The notes: generated by a model not told the origin, from the letters alone. A stretch of DNA of 64,000 bases from AP-15 sp036500965 (GCA_036500965.1 DASYBC010000108.1:1-64000), one strand, 5' to 3'; positions 17,836 to 26,125 are shown, numbered from the stretch's first letter. Numbers and translations are program-made.

Positions 17836-17892
17836 GCGAGCCGGCGCGTCGATGCCGCTGAGGGGCCTTGATATCGCATTTGACTTGCCTAT

Positions 17893-17912
17893 TTCCCTTG
17901 GCTAAAGGGGAA
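17893..17912. other. Short hairpin in the hemJ-rho gap
   Basis: TTCCCTT and AAGGGGAA flank a five-base loop. It lies 58 bases after hemJ and 128 bases before rho. It might be part of the long rho leader, where autoregulation occurs in other bacteria, or a weak terminator. No T-tract follows. The rest of 17836-18039 shows nothing recognisable. Confidence 0.25.
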
Positions 17913-18039
17913 TGGCCGCCTGCCGGCTTCTGTCTCCCTCGCCATCCCTGCCATCCCCTCGCCCAACCTGAGAGCCTGCGACTCCCTCCCGCAGGAGCGC
18001 ACTGGACGGGCGAGCCATGCTCACCGTGACGCAAACCCC

Positions 18040-19296
18040 ATGAACCTCCAGGAACTCAAACGAAAAACTCCGGCCGAGCTCTTAGCATTCGCCGAAGAGC
18101 TCGAAATCGAGAACGCGTCCTCGCTGCGCAAGCAGGACATGCTGTTCGCAATCCTCAAGCAGCTGGCCGAGAACGAGGTGCCGATTTCCGGCGACGGCGT
18201 GCTCGAAGTGCTGCCGGACGGCTTCGGCTTTCTGCGTTCACCGGAAGCCAACTACCTGGCCGGTCCCGACGACATCTACGTCAGCCCGAGCCAGGTGCGG
18301 CGCTTTGGCCTGCGCACCGGCGACACAGTTGAAGGCGAGATTCGCTCGCCGCGCGACGGCGAGCGTTATTTCGCGCTGCTCAAGGTCAACGGGATCAATT
18401 TCGACGAGCCGGACCGGCTACGCCAGCGGATCAATTTCGACAATCTGACGCCGCTCTACCCCGAGGAAAAGCTCGGCCTCGAATTCGAGGATCCGTCCCG
18501 GCGCGACGTGACGACGCGGGTGATCGACCTGATCACCCCGCTCGGCAAGGGCCAGCGCGCACTGATCGTGTCGCCGCCGCGCACCGGCAAGACGGTGATG
18601 CTGCAGAACATCGCGCACGCGATCGCGGCGAACCACCCCGAAGTCTACCTGATCGTGCTGCTGATCGACGAGCGGCCCGAGGAGGTGACCGACATGGCCC
18701 GCTCGGTGCGCGGCGAGGTGATCAGCTCGACCTTTGACGAGCCGGCACAGCGCCACGTGCAGATCGCCGAGATGGTGATCGAGAAGGCGAAGCGTCTCGT
18801 CGAGCACAAGCGCGACGTGGTGATCCTGCTGGACTCGATCACCCGCCTCGCCCGCGCCTACAACACCGTCGTGCCGTCCTCGGGCAAGGTGCTGACCGGC
18901 GGCGTCGACGCCAACGCCTTGCAGCGGCCAAAGCGCTTTTTCGGCGCGGCGCGCAATATCGAAGAAGGCGGCTCCTTGACGATCATCGCGACGGCGCTGA
19001 TCGACACCGGCTCGCGCATGGACGAGGTGATCTTCGAGGAGTTCAAGGGCACCGGCAATTCGGAAATCGTGCTCGACCGCAAGGTCGCCGACAAGCGCAC
19101 CTTCCCGTCGATCGACATCACCAAATCCGGTACCCGCAAAGAGGAGCTCTTGGTCGATCGCGGCGTGTTGTCAAAGATGTGGGTATTGCGCCGGGTGCTG
19201 ACCCCGATGGGTACCGTCGACGGCCTCGAATTCCTGATCAACAAGCTCAAGGAATCAAAGAGCAACACCGAATTCTTCGACGCCATGAACACCTGA
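18040..19296 (+). CDS. rho: Transcription termination factor Rho
   Basis: Hexameric RNA-dependent ATPase that ends transcription. N-terminal Rho-N helices (MNLQELKRKTPAELLAFAEE), RNA-binding cold-shock-like domain with DGFGFLRSPEANYL, then the RecA-type core with Walker A SPPRTGKTVML near residue 182, LLIDERPEEVTDM, and the GGVDANALQRPKRFFGAARN R-loop. 418 residues, the normal length. Follows the hem operon, as in other alphaproteobacterial origin regions. Confidence 0.97.
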   Translation: MNLQELKRKTPAELLAFAEELEIENASSLRKQDMLFAILKQLAENEVPISGDGVLEVLPDGFGFLRSPEANYLAGPDDIYVSPSQVRRFGLRTGDTVEGEIRSPRDGERYFALLKVNGINFDEPDRLRQRINFDNLTPLYPEEKLGLEFEDPSRRDVTTRVIDLITPLGKGQRALIVSPPRTGKTVMLQNIAHAIAANHPEVYLIVLLIDERPEEVTDMARSVRGEVISSTFDEPAQRHVQIAEMVIEKAKRLVEHKRDVVILLDSITRLARAYNTVVPSSGKVLTGGVDANALQRPKRFFGAARNIEEGGSLTIIATALIDTGSRMDEVIFEEFKGTGNSEIVLDRKVADKRTFPSIDITKSGTRKEELLVDRGVLSKMWVLRRVLTPMGTVDGLEFLINKLKESKSNTEFFDAMNT

Positions 19297-19302
19297 CGCA
19301 CG

Positions 19303-19390
19303 TTGTCGTTGCGAGCGGACCGAAGCAATCCCGCTGGTATTGGTGCTGTCGGAATTGCTTCGTCCTGTTGCTCTTCGCAAAAAATGACGG
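19303..19390. repeat. Dispersed palindromic repeat (GTCGTTGCGAGC ... family)
   Basis: An imperfect inverted repeat of about 88 bases right after the rho stop: GTTGCGAGCGGACCGAAGCA on the left answers TTGCTTCGTCC ... TTCGCAA ... TGACGG on the right. It matches the widespread family whose members read GTCATTGCGAGCGAAGCGAAGC...GCTTCGTCGCTTCGCTCGCAATGAC. The transcript would fold into a long hairpin and may serve as the rho terminator. Confidence 0.7.
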
Positions 19391-19416
19391 CTAAGCGTAA
19401 CTGAGCTTTCGGGAAA

Positions 19417-20391
19417 CTACACGGTTAGCACCGTCTGCCCGGTGGTTTTGCGGTCTTGCAGGTCGCGATGGGCGCGGGCGGCCTCGCGCAGTGGGTAGGT
19501 CTGGTTGACGGCGATCTTGACCGCCCCGCTTTCGACCACCTCGAACAACTCGCGCGCCGCGGTCAACAGGTCTTCGCGGGTCGCGGTGTAGGTGTTCAAC
19601 GTCGGCCGGGTCAGGAACAGCGAGCCCTTGCCGGCGAGGATGCCGATGTCGACGGGGCCGATCGCCCCTGAGGATTGGCCGAAAGAAGCCATCAAGCCCA
19701 ACGGCGCGATGCAGTCGAGCGATTTATAGAACGTATCCTTGCCGACCGAATCATAGACCACCGGCAGCTTTTTGCCGTGGGTGATCTCGCCGACTTTGGC
19801 GACGAAGTCCTCGCGGCGATAGTTGATCGGATGGTCGCAGCCGTGCTTTTTTGCCAGGGCCGCTTTCTCGTCGTCGCCGACGGTGCCGATCACGGTAGCG
19901 CCGAGATGCTTTGCCCATTGGCAGACGATCAGCCCAACGCCGCCGGCCGCGGCGTGGATCAGAATCGTCTCGCCGCGCTGCACTCTGTGAGTGCGGCGCA
20001 CCAAGTACCAGGCGGTCATGCCCTTCAGCATCATCGCCGCCGCCTGGCTGTCGGTGATGCCGACGGGCACCGGGACGAGCCGGTCGGCCGGCATCACGCG
20101 GCCTTCGGCATAGGCGCCGGGCGGGCCGCCGGCATAGGCCACGCGGTCGCCGGGTTTGAGCCCGCTGACCCCCGGCCCGACCTCTTCGACGATCCCGGCC
20201 GCCTCGGAGCCGAGCCCGCTCGGCAGCGGCATCGAATAGAGCCCGCTCCTCTGATAGGTGTCGATGTAGTTGAGCCCGACCGCGGTGTGCTTGAGCCGCA
20301 CGTGGCCCGGCCCTGGCTTGCCGACCTCTACCTCCTGCCAGGCCAATACCTCGGGGCCGCCGGGTTTTTCGAAGCGGATCGCATGCACCAT
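19417..20391 (-). CDS. NADPH:quinone oxidoreductase (zinc-free MDR, QOR type)
   Basis: 324-residue medium-chain dehydrogenase/reductase. The catalytic N-domain has HTAVGLNYIDTYQRSGLY; the Rossmann domain has HAAAGGVGLIVCQWAKHLGA. The structural zinc cysteines are missing, as in quinone oxidoreductases. Likely a two- or one-electron quinone reductase in the cytoplasm. Standalone leftward gene, convergent with rho. Confidence 0.9.
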   Translation of the reverse strand: MVHAIRFEKPGGPEVLAWQEVEVGKPGPGHVRLKHTAVGLNYIDTYQRSGLYSMPLPSGLGSEAAGIVEEVGPGVSGLKPGDRVAYAGGPPGAYAEGRVMPADRLVPVPVGITDSQAAAMMLKGMTAWYLVRRTHRVQRGETILIHAAAGGVGLIVCQWAKHLGATVIGTVGDDEKAALAKKHGCDHPINYRREDFVAKVGEITHGKKLPVVYDSVGKDTFYKSLDCIAPLGLMASFGQSSGAIGPVDIGILAGKGSLFLTRPTLNTYTATREDLLTAARELFEVVESGAVKIAVNQTYPLREAARAHRDLQDRKTTGQTVLTV

Positions 20392-20458
20392 GTCCGTTGC
20401 CTCCCCGTGTTGTTCGAGACCGAGAAGGCCGGAACGATAGCGACAGTCGATCGCTGCG

Positions 20459-21010
20459 TCACGCTGAAGTAGGACGGACCAGCGCAGCGTGTTCTGCCTT
20501 CGGCCCGGGCTCCGAGAGAGCGGCGGAATGCACTGCGCTGTTCCGGCTTACATGCGCCGGGGCCGGGGCGCCGCCTTCGAGCGCAAGGAGCGCGCGCTTG
20601 GTCTCAAGCCCCGCGCCGCCGCTGTAGCCGCCAAGGCCGCTGCGCGCCAGGACCCGGTGGCACGGGATCATGATCGGGATCGGGTTCTTCCCGCAGGCCC
20701 GCCCGATCGCACGCGGCGCCGAGCCGATCTCCATCGCCAGCTCGCCATAGCTGCGCGTCTGCCCATGCGGGATCTGCCGCATTGCCGCCCAGACCCGCTG
20801 CTCAAATGCCGAGCCCGCGGGCCGCAGCGGCAGATCGAAGCTGGTCAGCCGCCGCTCGAAATAGGCCGCCAGCTGACGGCGCGCCTCGGCAAGGAGCGGT
20901 GTGGCCTCGCTGCCCGCATGATTGCCCCAGCCGACGGCGACGATAGCGTCGTCGCTCTCTGTGATGGCAAGTGGCCCAACCGGGCTGTCGATCGCAATGC
21001 AATACGGCAT
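20459..21010 (-). CDS. ogt: Methylated-DNA--protein-cysteine methyltransferase
   Basis: Suicidal repair enzyme that takes the alkyl group from O6-alkylguanine. Active site IPCHRVLARSG with the acceptor Cys, and the DNA-binding helix SYGELAMEIGSAPRAIGRAC upstream. I chose the ATG at 21010 (MPYCIAID), which has GAGGGTG eight bases before it, rather than the ATG at 21034. The last 30 residues are a non-conserved tail. Confidence 0.93.
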   Translation of the reverse strand: MPYCIAIDSPVGPLAITESDDAIVAVGWGNHAGSEATPLLAEARRQLAAYFERRLTSFDLPLRPAGSAFEQRVWAAMRQIPHGQTRSYGELAMEIGSAPRAIGRACGKNPIPIMIPCHRVLARSGLGGYSGGAGLETKRALLALEGGAPAPAHVSRNSAVHSAALSEPGPKAEHAALVRPTSA

Positions 21011-21044
21011 GGCCGCACCCTCTGATTCGAACAAAAAAAGAACG

Positions 21045-23069
21045 TTAGCGCTGCTCGGACAGTCTGGCCAGCAGTTTTTCGGGGTCGGTCAGCGGCAACG
21101 AGCACACCGGGCCGACGCAGACATAGGCGGCGGCGCGACCGTCAACCAGGCCTTTGCCGTGCGCCGGGTGGCCGGTCGGCAGCTCTTCCTCCGCTGCCAG
21201 CGCGAGAACCACGCGATTGGGCAGCGACACCTGATAGACAGTGCGCCGCAGCGCTGCAAAGGCGGCATCGCGGGGCTCGCCGACAATAACGATCTGCACC
21301 GGCTCGGCCAGCAGATCGGCGTTGTTCAGCAAGGTCGCCAGCGGGAAGAAATTGCGCCCGAGCTCGCCCGAAAAGCTCTCGACGATGCCCTCGGCGCGGT
21401 GCCGGCAGGCGTCGTCGTCGGTCAGCATCGCGAGCCTGGTCAGCACCCCGACAAGAGTGCCGTTGCCGGCGGGCACAGCCGAGTCGGCGGCGGTCTTGGC
21501 GCGAGCGATCAGCGCCCTCGTGTCGTCGGCCGAGAAGAAATAGCCGCCCCCGGCCGGATCGGAGTAATGCCGGTCGAGGATCGCCACCCAAGCGCGCGCC
21601 TGAGCGGGCATCGCGTCGTCGCCAGTCGCTTCGTGCAACGCCAGCGCCGCCCGACACAGATTGGCGTAGTCGTCGACACTCGCCGAATGCTGCGCCCGGC
21701 CGGCCCGCCAGCTGTGCAACAGCCGCCCCTCGGCCGTCGTCATCCGCTCTCGGACAAAATCGAAGGCGGCGCGCGCCATATCGATCCAGTCCGGTCGCTC
21801 GAAAACGAGCCCGGCATTGGCCATCGCTGCGATCATCAGCCCGTTCCAGTCGGCCAGCACCTTGTCGTCCCAGCCGGGCCGCACCCGCGCCGCCCGCGCC
21901 CGCAGCAGCCGCTCACGGCATTCCGCCAGCGCGCGCTCGGTCTCGGCATCGGCCAGCGCCGGCGAATTCAGCCGATTGAGGATTGTACGCCCCTCCCAAT
22001 TCCCTGCCGGCGTCACGTCGTAAAAGCGCTTGAACAACGGGGCCCGTTCGCCGAGCAGCGCGTCGATCTCGGCCTCGGTCCAGACGTAGAATTTGCCCTC
22101 CTCGTGCTCGCTGTCGGCGTCGAGGCTGCTGGCAAAGCCTCCCTCCGGCGCCCGCATCTCGCGCATGACCCAGCCGAGCGTCTCGTCGATCCGCTGCCGA
22201 TAGAGCGGGCTCTTGGTCTCCTGCCAGACCAGGGTCAGCAGATCAGTGAGCTCGGCATTGTCGTAGAGCATCTTCTCGAAATGCGGCACCAGCCAGCGCG
22301 CATCGGTCGAATAGCGGGCAAAGCCGCCGCCCAGATGGTCGTAGATGCCGCCCTGGCACATCGCGTCGAGCGCCTTCAGCACGGCATCGCGATAGGCGGT
22401 TTGGCCGGTCCGCTTCCACGCCCGCCACAACAGCTCGAGGATGCCGCATTGCGGGAATTTGGGCGCGGCGCCGATGCCGCCATGGATCTGGTCGGTCTCG
22501 CGCAACAGCCGCTCGGCGATCGCGTCGAGCTGCTGGCGAGTAACGGCGCCGCCCGGCTGCGGCTGCGCGAGCCGCTGCAGCGCCTCGCGCAGCACACCGA
22601 CGTTTTTCGCCACATCGTCGCGTTTCGCCGCATAAGCCTCGCTGATCGCCGCCAGCACCTGGGCAAATCCCGGCCGTCCCCAGCGCGGTTCTGGCGGGAA
22701 ATAGGTGCCGCCCCAGAACGGCTCGCCATCGGGGGTCAGAAACATGGTCAGCGGCCAGCCGCCCTGCTCGCCCATCAATGAGAGCGCGTGCTGATAGATC
22801 TGGTCGAGATCCGGCCGCTCTTCGCGATCGACCTTGATGTTGACGTAGAGGCGGTTCATCGCCGCGGCGATCTCGGGGTTTTCAAAGCTCTCATGCGCCA
22901 TCACATGGCACCAGTGGCAGGCGGCGTAGCCAACCGATAAGAGGATCGGTTTATCGGCAGCCTTGGCTGCGGCCAAGGCCGCGTCGCTCCAGGCTTGCCA
23001 GTGCACCGGGTTGTCGCGGTGCTGCAGCAGGTAGGGGCTGGTTTCTTCGGCGAGGCGGTTGCGGTCCAT
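21045..23069 (-). CDS. Thioredoxin-domain protein, DUF255/YyaL (spermatogenesis-associated 20-like)
   Basis: 674 residues. The N-terminal thioredoxin-like domain carries HWQAWSDAALAAAKAADKPI and VGYAACHWCHVMAHESFENP (CHWCH motif); the rest is an (alpha/alpha)6 toroid resembling N-acylglucosamine epimerases (GGIYDHLGGGFARYSTD, HFEKMLYDNAELTDL). Function of the family is not established. Start ATG at 23069 after AGGAAG; upstream in-frame codons are unlikely to be translated. It ends 34 bases before the ogt start. Confidence 0.93.
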   Translation of the reverse strand: MDRNRLAEETSPYLLQHRDNPVHWQAWSDAALAAAKAADKPILLSVGYAACHWCHVMAHESFENPEIAAAMNRLYVNIKVDREERPDLDQIYQHALSLMGEQGGWPLTMFLTPDGEPFWGGTYFPPEPRWGRPGFAQVLAAISEAYAAKRDDVAKNVGVLREALQRLAQPQPGGAVTRQQLDAIAERLLRETDQIHGGIGAAPKFPQCGILELLWRAWKRTGQTAYRDAVLKALDAMCQGGIYDHLGGGFARYSTDARWLVPHFEKMLYDNAELTDLLTLVWQETKSPLYRQRIDETLGWVMREMRAPEGGFASSLDADSEHEEGKFYVWTEAEIDALLGERAPLFKRFYDVTPAGNWEGRTILNRLNSPALADAETERALAECRERLLRARAARVRPGWDDKVLADWNGLMIAAMANAGLVFERPDWIDMARAAFDFVRERMTTAEGRLLHSWRAGRAQHSASVDDYANLCRAALALHEATGDDAMPAQARAWVAILDRHYSDPAGGGYFFSADDTRALIARAKTAADSAVPAGNGTLVGVLTRLAMLTDDDACRHRAEGIVESFSGELGRNFFPLATLLNNADLLAEPVQIVIVGEPRDAAFAALRRTVYQVSLPNRVVLALAAEEELPTGHPAHGKGLVDGRAAAYVCVGPVCSLPLTDPEKLLARLSEQR

Positions 23070-23217
23070 AGCGGCTTCCTGCCGTGCAGATTTGTCGGGT
23101 GTGACGGGCGGCCGGCGCATTGCCCTCGGCGCTGCGAGGGGTTAGGCTTTCTACTCTACTCCCAGAACGGCGGTTTGCGTCATTCGCTCCGCCATCCCCA
23201 ACAGCGGAGAAACGACA

Positions 23218-23589
23218 ATGGCTGACGCACCCGCCGATCCGCAGCTCTTTTACGCGCGCCATATCTTCATGTGCACCAATGTGCGTCCCGAGGGTCATCC
23301 GCGCGGCTGCTGCATGGCCCGCGCCGAGCCGGGCGGGGGCGTGGACAAGTTGCGCGCGTATATGCGCGAAAAGGCGCGCGCGGCCGGCGTCGAGAACATT
23401 CGCCCCAACGCCGCGGGCTGTCTCGACCGCTGCGAATTCGGCCCGAACATGGTGATCTACCCCGAGGGGGTCTGGTACCATTACGAAACCACCGCGGACA
23501 TTGACGAGATCGTGCAGACGCATCTGGTCGAGGGCGGCCGCGTCGAGCGGCTGATGCTGCAGCCCGATCAGAAGCCGCCGGCCCACTGA
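23218..23589 (+). CDS. Thioredoxin-fold [2Fe-2S] ferredoxin
   Basis: 123-residue ferredoxin of the NuoE/Shethna-like thioredoxin fold. Cysteines in HIFMCTNVRP, RGCCMARAEP and NAAGCLDRCEFGPN supply the cluster ligands. Members of this group donate electrons to unknown partners in alphaproteobacteria. Strong GGAGAAACGACA precedes the ATG. Divergent from the DUF255 gene. Confidence 0.88.
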   Translation: MADAPADPQLFYARHIFMCTNVRPEGHPRGCCMARAEPGGGVDKLRAYMREKARAAGVENIRPNAAGCLDRCEFGPNMVIYPEGVWYHYETTADIDEIVQTHLVEGGRVERLMLQPDQKPPAH

Positions 23590-23640
23590 CCCGCGGGTCC
23601 GCGAGCACGCGTCCAGGCAAGACCCCGTCCCTCTTCCCCC

Positions 23641-23726
23641 ATGGCCGGGCTTGACCCGGCCACCCACGTCTTCCTGCGACCAGGGCGGCCCGCTCCAGAC
23701 GTGGATGCCCGGACCAAATCCGGGCA
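23641..23726. repeat. Nested palindromic intergenic repeat upstream of mnmE
   Basis: Three nested inverted repeats: GGCCGGG-cttga-CCCGGCC (23643-23661), CCACGTCT ... AGACGTGG (23664-23704), and GCCCGGA-ccaaa-TCCGGGC (23707-23725). This is the common alphaproteobacterial repeat type reading ...GGCCGGGCTTGACCCGGCC... . It ends nine bases before the mnmE start codon, so it is part of the mnmE leader and could hide or present the ribosome-binding site. Confidence 0.75.
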
Positions 23727-23735
23727 CGGGGCGTA

Positions 23736-25187
23736 ATGGAGAAGCTACCAACCTCTGACACCATCTTCGCCCCGGCAACGGCGGTGGCGCGAGCCGCCAT
23801 CGGCATTTTGCGCCTGTCTGGCCCCGATGTGGGGCGGGCAGTGTCCTTGATCGCGGGCGGTCTTCCGCCGCCGCGCATGGCCCGGCGCCGGCGGCTCGTC
23901 GATCCGGCTAGCGGCGAGCCGCTCGACGAGGGGCTGGTCCTGTGGTTTCCGGCGCCGGCGAGCGCCACCGGCGAGGATGTCGCCGAATTTCACCTGCACG
24001 GCAGCCGCGCCGTGCTCGCTGCATTCGTCGAGGTGCTGACCCGGCTCGGGTTGCGCTTGGCCGAGCCCGGCGAATTCACCCGCCGCGCCTTTCTGAACGG
24101 CAAGCTCGACCTGACCCAGGCCGAAGCGATCGCCGACCTCGCCATGGCCGAGACCGAGGCGCAGCGCCGCCAGGCCTTGCGCCAGCTCGAAGGCGAGCTG
24201 GGCGGCCTCTACCGCGATTGGTCGCGGCGGCTGACCCGCCTTCTCGCCCATCTCGAGGCCGCGATCGATTTTCCCGACGAAGATCTGCCGCCGGAAATCG
24301 AGGATCGCATCCGCGCGGACACCGCCGCGCTCGCCGACGAAATCGGCCGCCACCTCACCGACGGCCATCGCGGCGAAAGGCTGCGCGACGGCATCGCGGT
24401 CGCGATCATCGGCCCGCCCAATGCCGGCAAATCGAGCCTCCTAAACCGCATCGCCCGGCGGGAGGCGGCGATCACCTCGCCGATCCCCGGCACCACGCGC
24501 GACATCGTCGAGGTCGCGATCGACCTCGCCGGCTATCCGGTTATCCTCGCCGACACCGCCGGCCTGCGCGACAGCGACGACCCGGTCGAGCAGGAAGGGC
24601 TGCGCCGCGCCCGCGCCCGCGCCGCCGAGGCCGAGCTGCGCCTCTTCGTGTTCGACGCCCGCGACCCGACGCAAGCCGCCGGTGCTGCCGCCTGGCCCGG
24701 CCCGGACACGCTGCTCGTCGCCAACAAGACCGATCTGCTGTGCACGACCATCCCCCACCCTAACCCTTCCCCGTTAGCGGGGGAGGGAATGAGAGCGGGC
24801 TCTTGCAGCACCGAGCCGCAAGCTCCCTCCTCCGTTTGTGGGGCAGGGTTGGGGTGGGGGCGACCCGGCAGCACTCTCCGATGTGCGAAAGCCGCCTTCC
24901 CCGTCTCGGCCCTGACCGGCGCCGGCCTCGACCCGCTGCTGACTGCCCTCGCCGCCCGGGTCGCTGGGACCTACCGCATCGAAGCCCCGGTGCTGACCCG
25001 CACCCGCCACCGCCAGGCGCTCGAAGACGCCGCCGCCTCGCTCGCGCGCGCCGGCGCTGCCCCGCTCCCGGAGCTGCGTGCCGAAGATCTCCGCCTCGCT
25101 CTGCGCCGCCTCGGCGAAATCATCGGCACCGTTGGCGTCGAAGACCTGCTCGACGTGATCTTCCGCGACTTCTGCATCGGTAAGTAG
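23736..25187 (+). CDS. mnmE: tRNA modification GTPase MnmE, with an inserted repeat
   Basis: With MnmG makes the 5-carboxymethylaminomethyl group on wobble uridine. Order: N-terminal tetrahydrofolate-binding domain (DTIFAPATA; EFTRRAFLNGKLDLTQAE), helical domain, G domain with G1 GPPNAGKSS (226-234), G3 DTAG (273-276), G4 NKTD (330-333) and G5 SAL (391-393), then the C-terminal CIGK. 483 residues, longer than usual because residues about 336-385, between G4 and G5, are encoded by a palindromic repeat (PHPNPSPLAGEG). The frame is kept. Whether the GTPase works with this loop is unknown. Confidence 0.93.
   Translation: MEKLPTSDTIFAPATAVARAAIGILRLSGPDVGRAVSLIAGGLPPPRMARRRRLVDPASGEPLDEGLVLWFPAPASATGEDVAEFHLHGSRAVLAAFVEVLTRLGLRLAEPGEFTRRAFLNGKLDLTQAEAIADLAMAETEAQRRQALRQLEGELGGLYRDWSRRLTRLLAHLEAAIDFPDEDLPPEIEDRIRADTAALADEIGRHLTDGHRGERLRDGIAVAIIGPPNAGKSSLLNRIARREAAITSPIPGTTRDIVEVAIDLAGYPVILADTAGLRDSDDPVEQEGLRRARARAAEAELRLFVFDARDPTQAAGAAAWPGPDTLLVANKTDLLCTTIPHPNPSPLAGEGMRAGSCSTEPQAPSSVCGAGLGWGRPGSTLRCAKAAFPVSALTGAGLDPLLTALAARVAGTYRIEAPVLTRTRHRQALEDAAASLARAGAAPLPELRAEDLRLALRRLGEIIGTVGVEDLLDVIFRDFCIGK
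24752..24860. repeat. Palindromic repeat inserted in frame within mnmE
   Basis: Terminal inverted repeats of 21 bases, CCCCCACCCTAACCCTTCCCC at 24752-24772 and its near-complement at 24840-24860, bound an element of about 109 bases. It contributes about 36 codons plus flanking sequence, without a stop. The encoded PHPNPSPLAGEG peptide is a known signature of GC-rich palindromic repeats in alphaproteobacterial annotations. A related shorter copy lies at the 3' end of mnmG. Confidence 0.75.
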
Positions 25188-25632
25188 TCGGTATTATGTA
25201 GGTGTCTCACCTAAAAGAGGCGTCGGCGCGAGCCGCCAAAGGTGGGCGTTTGCTACCACGCCTGGGGTCAGTGTCGGGTCTGGTGCACCATTCAGCGCGC
25301 CGCAGAAGATCAGCGCGCCCACATTGGCCCATCGATTCGCGGTGCTGACCACTTATTGACCACGCGCGTACGTTGAACAGCGGCCGAGTGCACCGGCTCC
25401 GTACCATTAAATTACCCCGTATCTACCGGGAATTTCGGGTCAACCCATTGGGGAGCGGGCGCAAGCCATTGACGGCCATGACGATGAGTTGATTTCTTGC
25501 AGTCGGCGACTCGCGCTTTGCGATCACTTCCGTCTTAGAGCCTCCGGCCCCGTGCGTCTCATAGCGCCGGGACGCAAGAGGTGTCCCGAGGGCGCGATAC
25601 CCAATATCGCAATCTCGATGATGGAGGTGCCC
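25188..25632. other. Non-coding stretch after mnmE (start of island 1)
   Basis: About 445 bases between mnmE and the next plausible gene. Open frames on both strands here have no recognisable similarity or good start sites. It marks the left edge of an AT-richer accessory segment and, by gene order, one end of a probable inversion. No tRNA or attachment-site duplication was recognised. Confidence 0.4.
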
Positions 25633-25746
25633 GTGGGCGCTTTCGCCGAGGGGGAGAAGACCGTGTTTGTGCGGTCCTATCTCCGGTATCGGTTCGACGA
25701 ATGGGCAACCGTGGTTTCCCATTATCGCCGGCCACCCCGTCGCTGA
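25633..25746 (+). CDS. Small 37-residue protein, unknown function
   Basis: GTG at 25633 is preceded by a perfect GGAGGT five bases upstream. The product is arginine/tyrosine rich: KTVFVRSYLRYR, then VVSHYRRPPRR at the end. The pattern VRSY-R-R...V..H.RRPP is reminiscent of short conserved alphaproteobacterial proteins, but I cannot name a family. A strong intrinsic terminator lies 31 bases after the stop, which supports a discrete transcription unit. Reading an ATG at 25618 would give 42 residues with no ribosome-binding site. Confidence 0.45.
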   Translation: MGAFAEGEKTVFVRSYLRYRFDEWATVVSHYRRPPRR

Positions 25747-25776
25747 CACGGCGGGTATAAGCACCTTGTGACAGGG

Positions 25777-25808
25777 CGGGCGTCCTTCGGGGCGCCCGTT
25801 CCTTTTTA
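25777..25808 (+). terminator. Rho-independent terminator
   Basis: Nine-base stem CGGGCGTCC / GGGCGCCCG (one G-T pair) closed by a TTCG tetraloop and followed by TTCCTTTTTA. The tetraloop and T-run fit a rightward intrinsic terminator. It would end the transcript of the 37-residue ORF just upstream. Confidence 0.8.
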
Positions 25809-25840
25809 TGCGCTCGCATGGCGGACGGGTCAAGCGGTTG

Positions 25841-25869
25841 TGGAGCCAATTGGCATCCAAATGGCTCCA
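25841..25869. promoter_or_regulatory. 29-bp near-perfect palindrome, probable operator
   Basis: Arms TGGAGCCAATTGG (25841-25853) and CCAAATGGCTCCA (25857-25869) around CAT match at 12 of 13 positions. It ends 16 bases before the start of a ribbon-helix-helix-like gene, a position where such regulators bind to control themselves. It could also form an RNA hairpin over the ribosome-binding region. Confidence 0.6.
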
Positions 25870-25885
25870 TCGTATCCTGCCGGAT

Positions 25886-26074
25886 ATGGCCGCGAACCCA
25901 AAGATCCAGCCCCGGCTACTGCCTGAAATGCATGCCTATTTGCAGGATTTGCTCGATACCGGGGCGTACGGGAAAACGCTGAGCGATGTTGCCAGAACGC
26001 TCATCGAAGATGGCGTGCGGCGTGCTCTCGCCGACAGGATCATTCAGATACGACGCCGACAGGACCGCGATTAG
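25886..26074 (+). CDS. Small ribbon-helix-helix-like protein
   Basis: 62 residues from the ATG at 25886. KIQPRLLPEMHAYLQDLL followed by TGAYGKTLSDVARTLIEDGV fits a beta-strand then two helices, the layout of RHH DNA-binding proteins; the GxYGKxxSDVARxxIExGI pattern is one I associate with a family of small alphaproteobacterial proteins of unknown target. A 29-bp palindrome precedes it. The frame is open to 25808 but upstream residues look non-coding. No toxin gene of a known type is beside it. Confidence 0.55.
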   Translation: MAANPKIQPRLLPEMHAYLQDLLDTGAYGKTLSDVARTLIEDGVRRALADRIIQIRRRQDRD

Positions 26075-26125
26075 CTGTCGCCTGAGAGCCGCAATCGCCA
26101 TTTCCCTGGCCAACTCGACGCTCGA

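Noticed and set aside
20922..22781. 619-codon plus-strand frame
   Set aside because: Antisense to the DUF255 thioredoxin-like gene, which has clear motifs on the minus strand.
25423..25860. 145-codon minus-strand frame in island 1
   Set aside because: It runs through the intrinsic terminator and the 29-bp palindrome and has no recognisable similarity or ribosome-binding site; the small plus-strand ORF with terminator is better supported.
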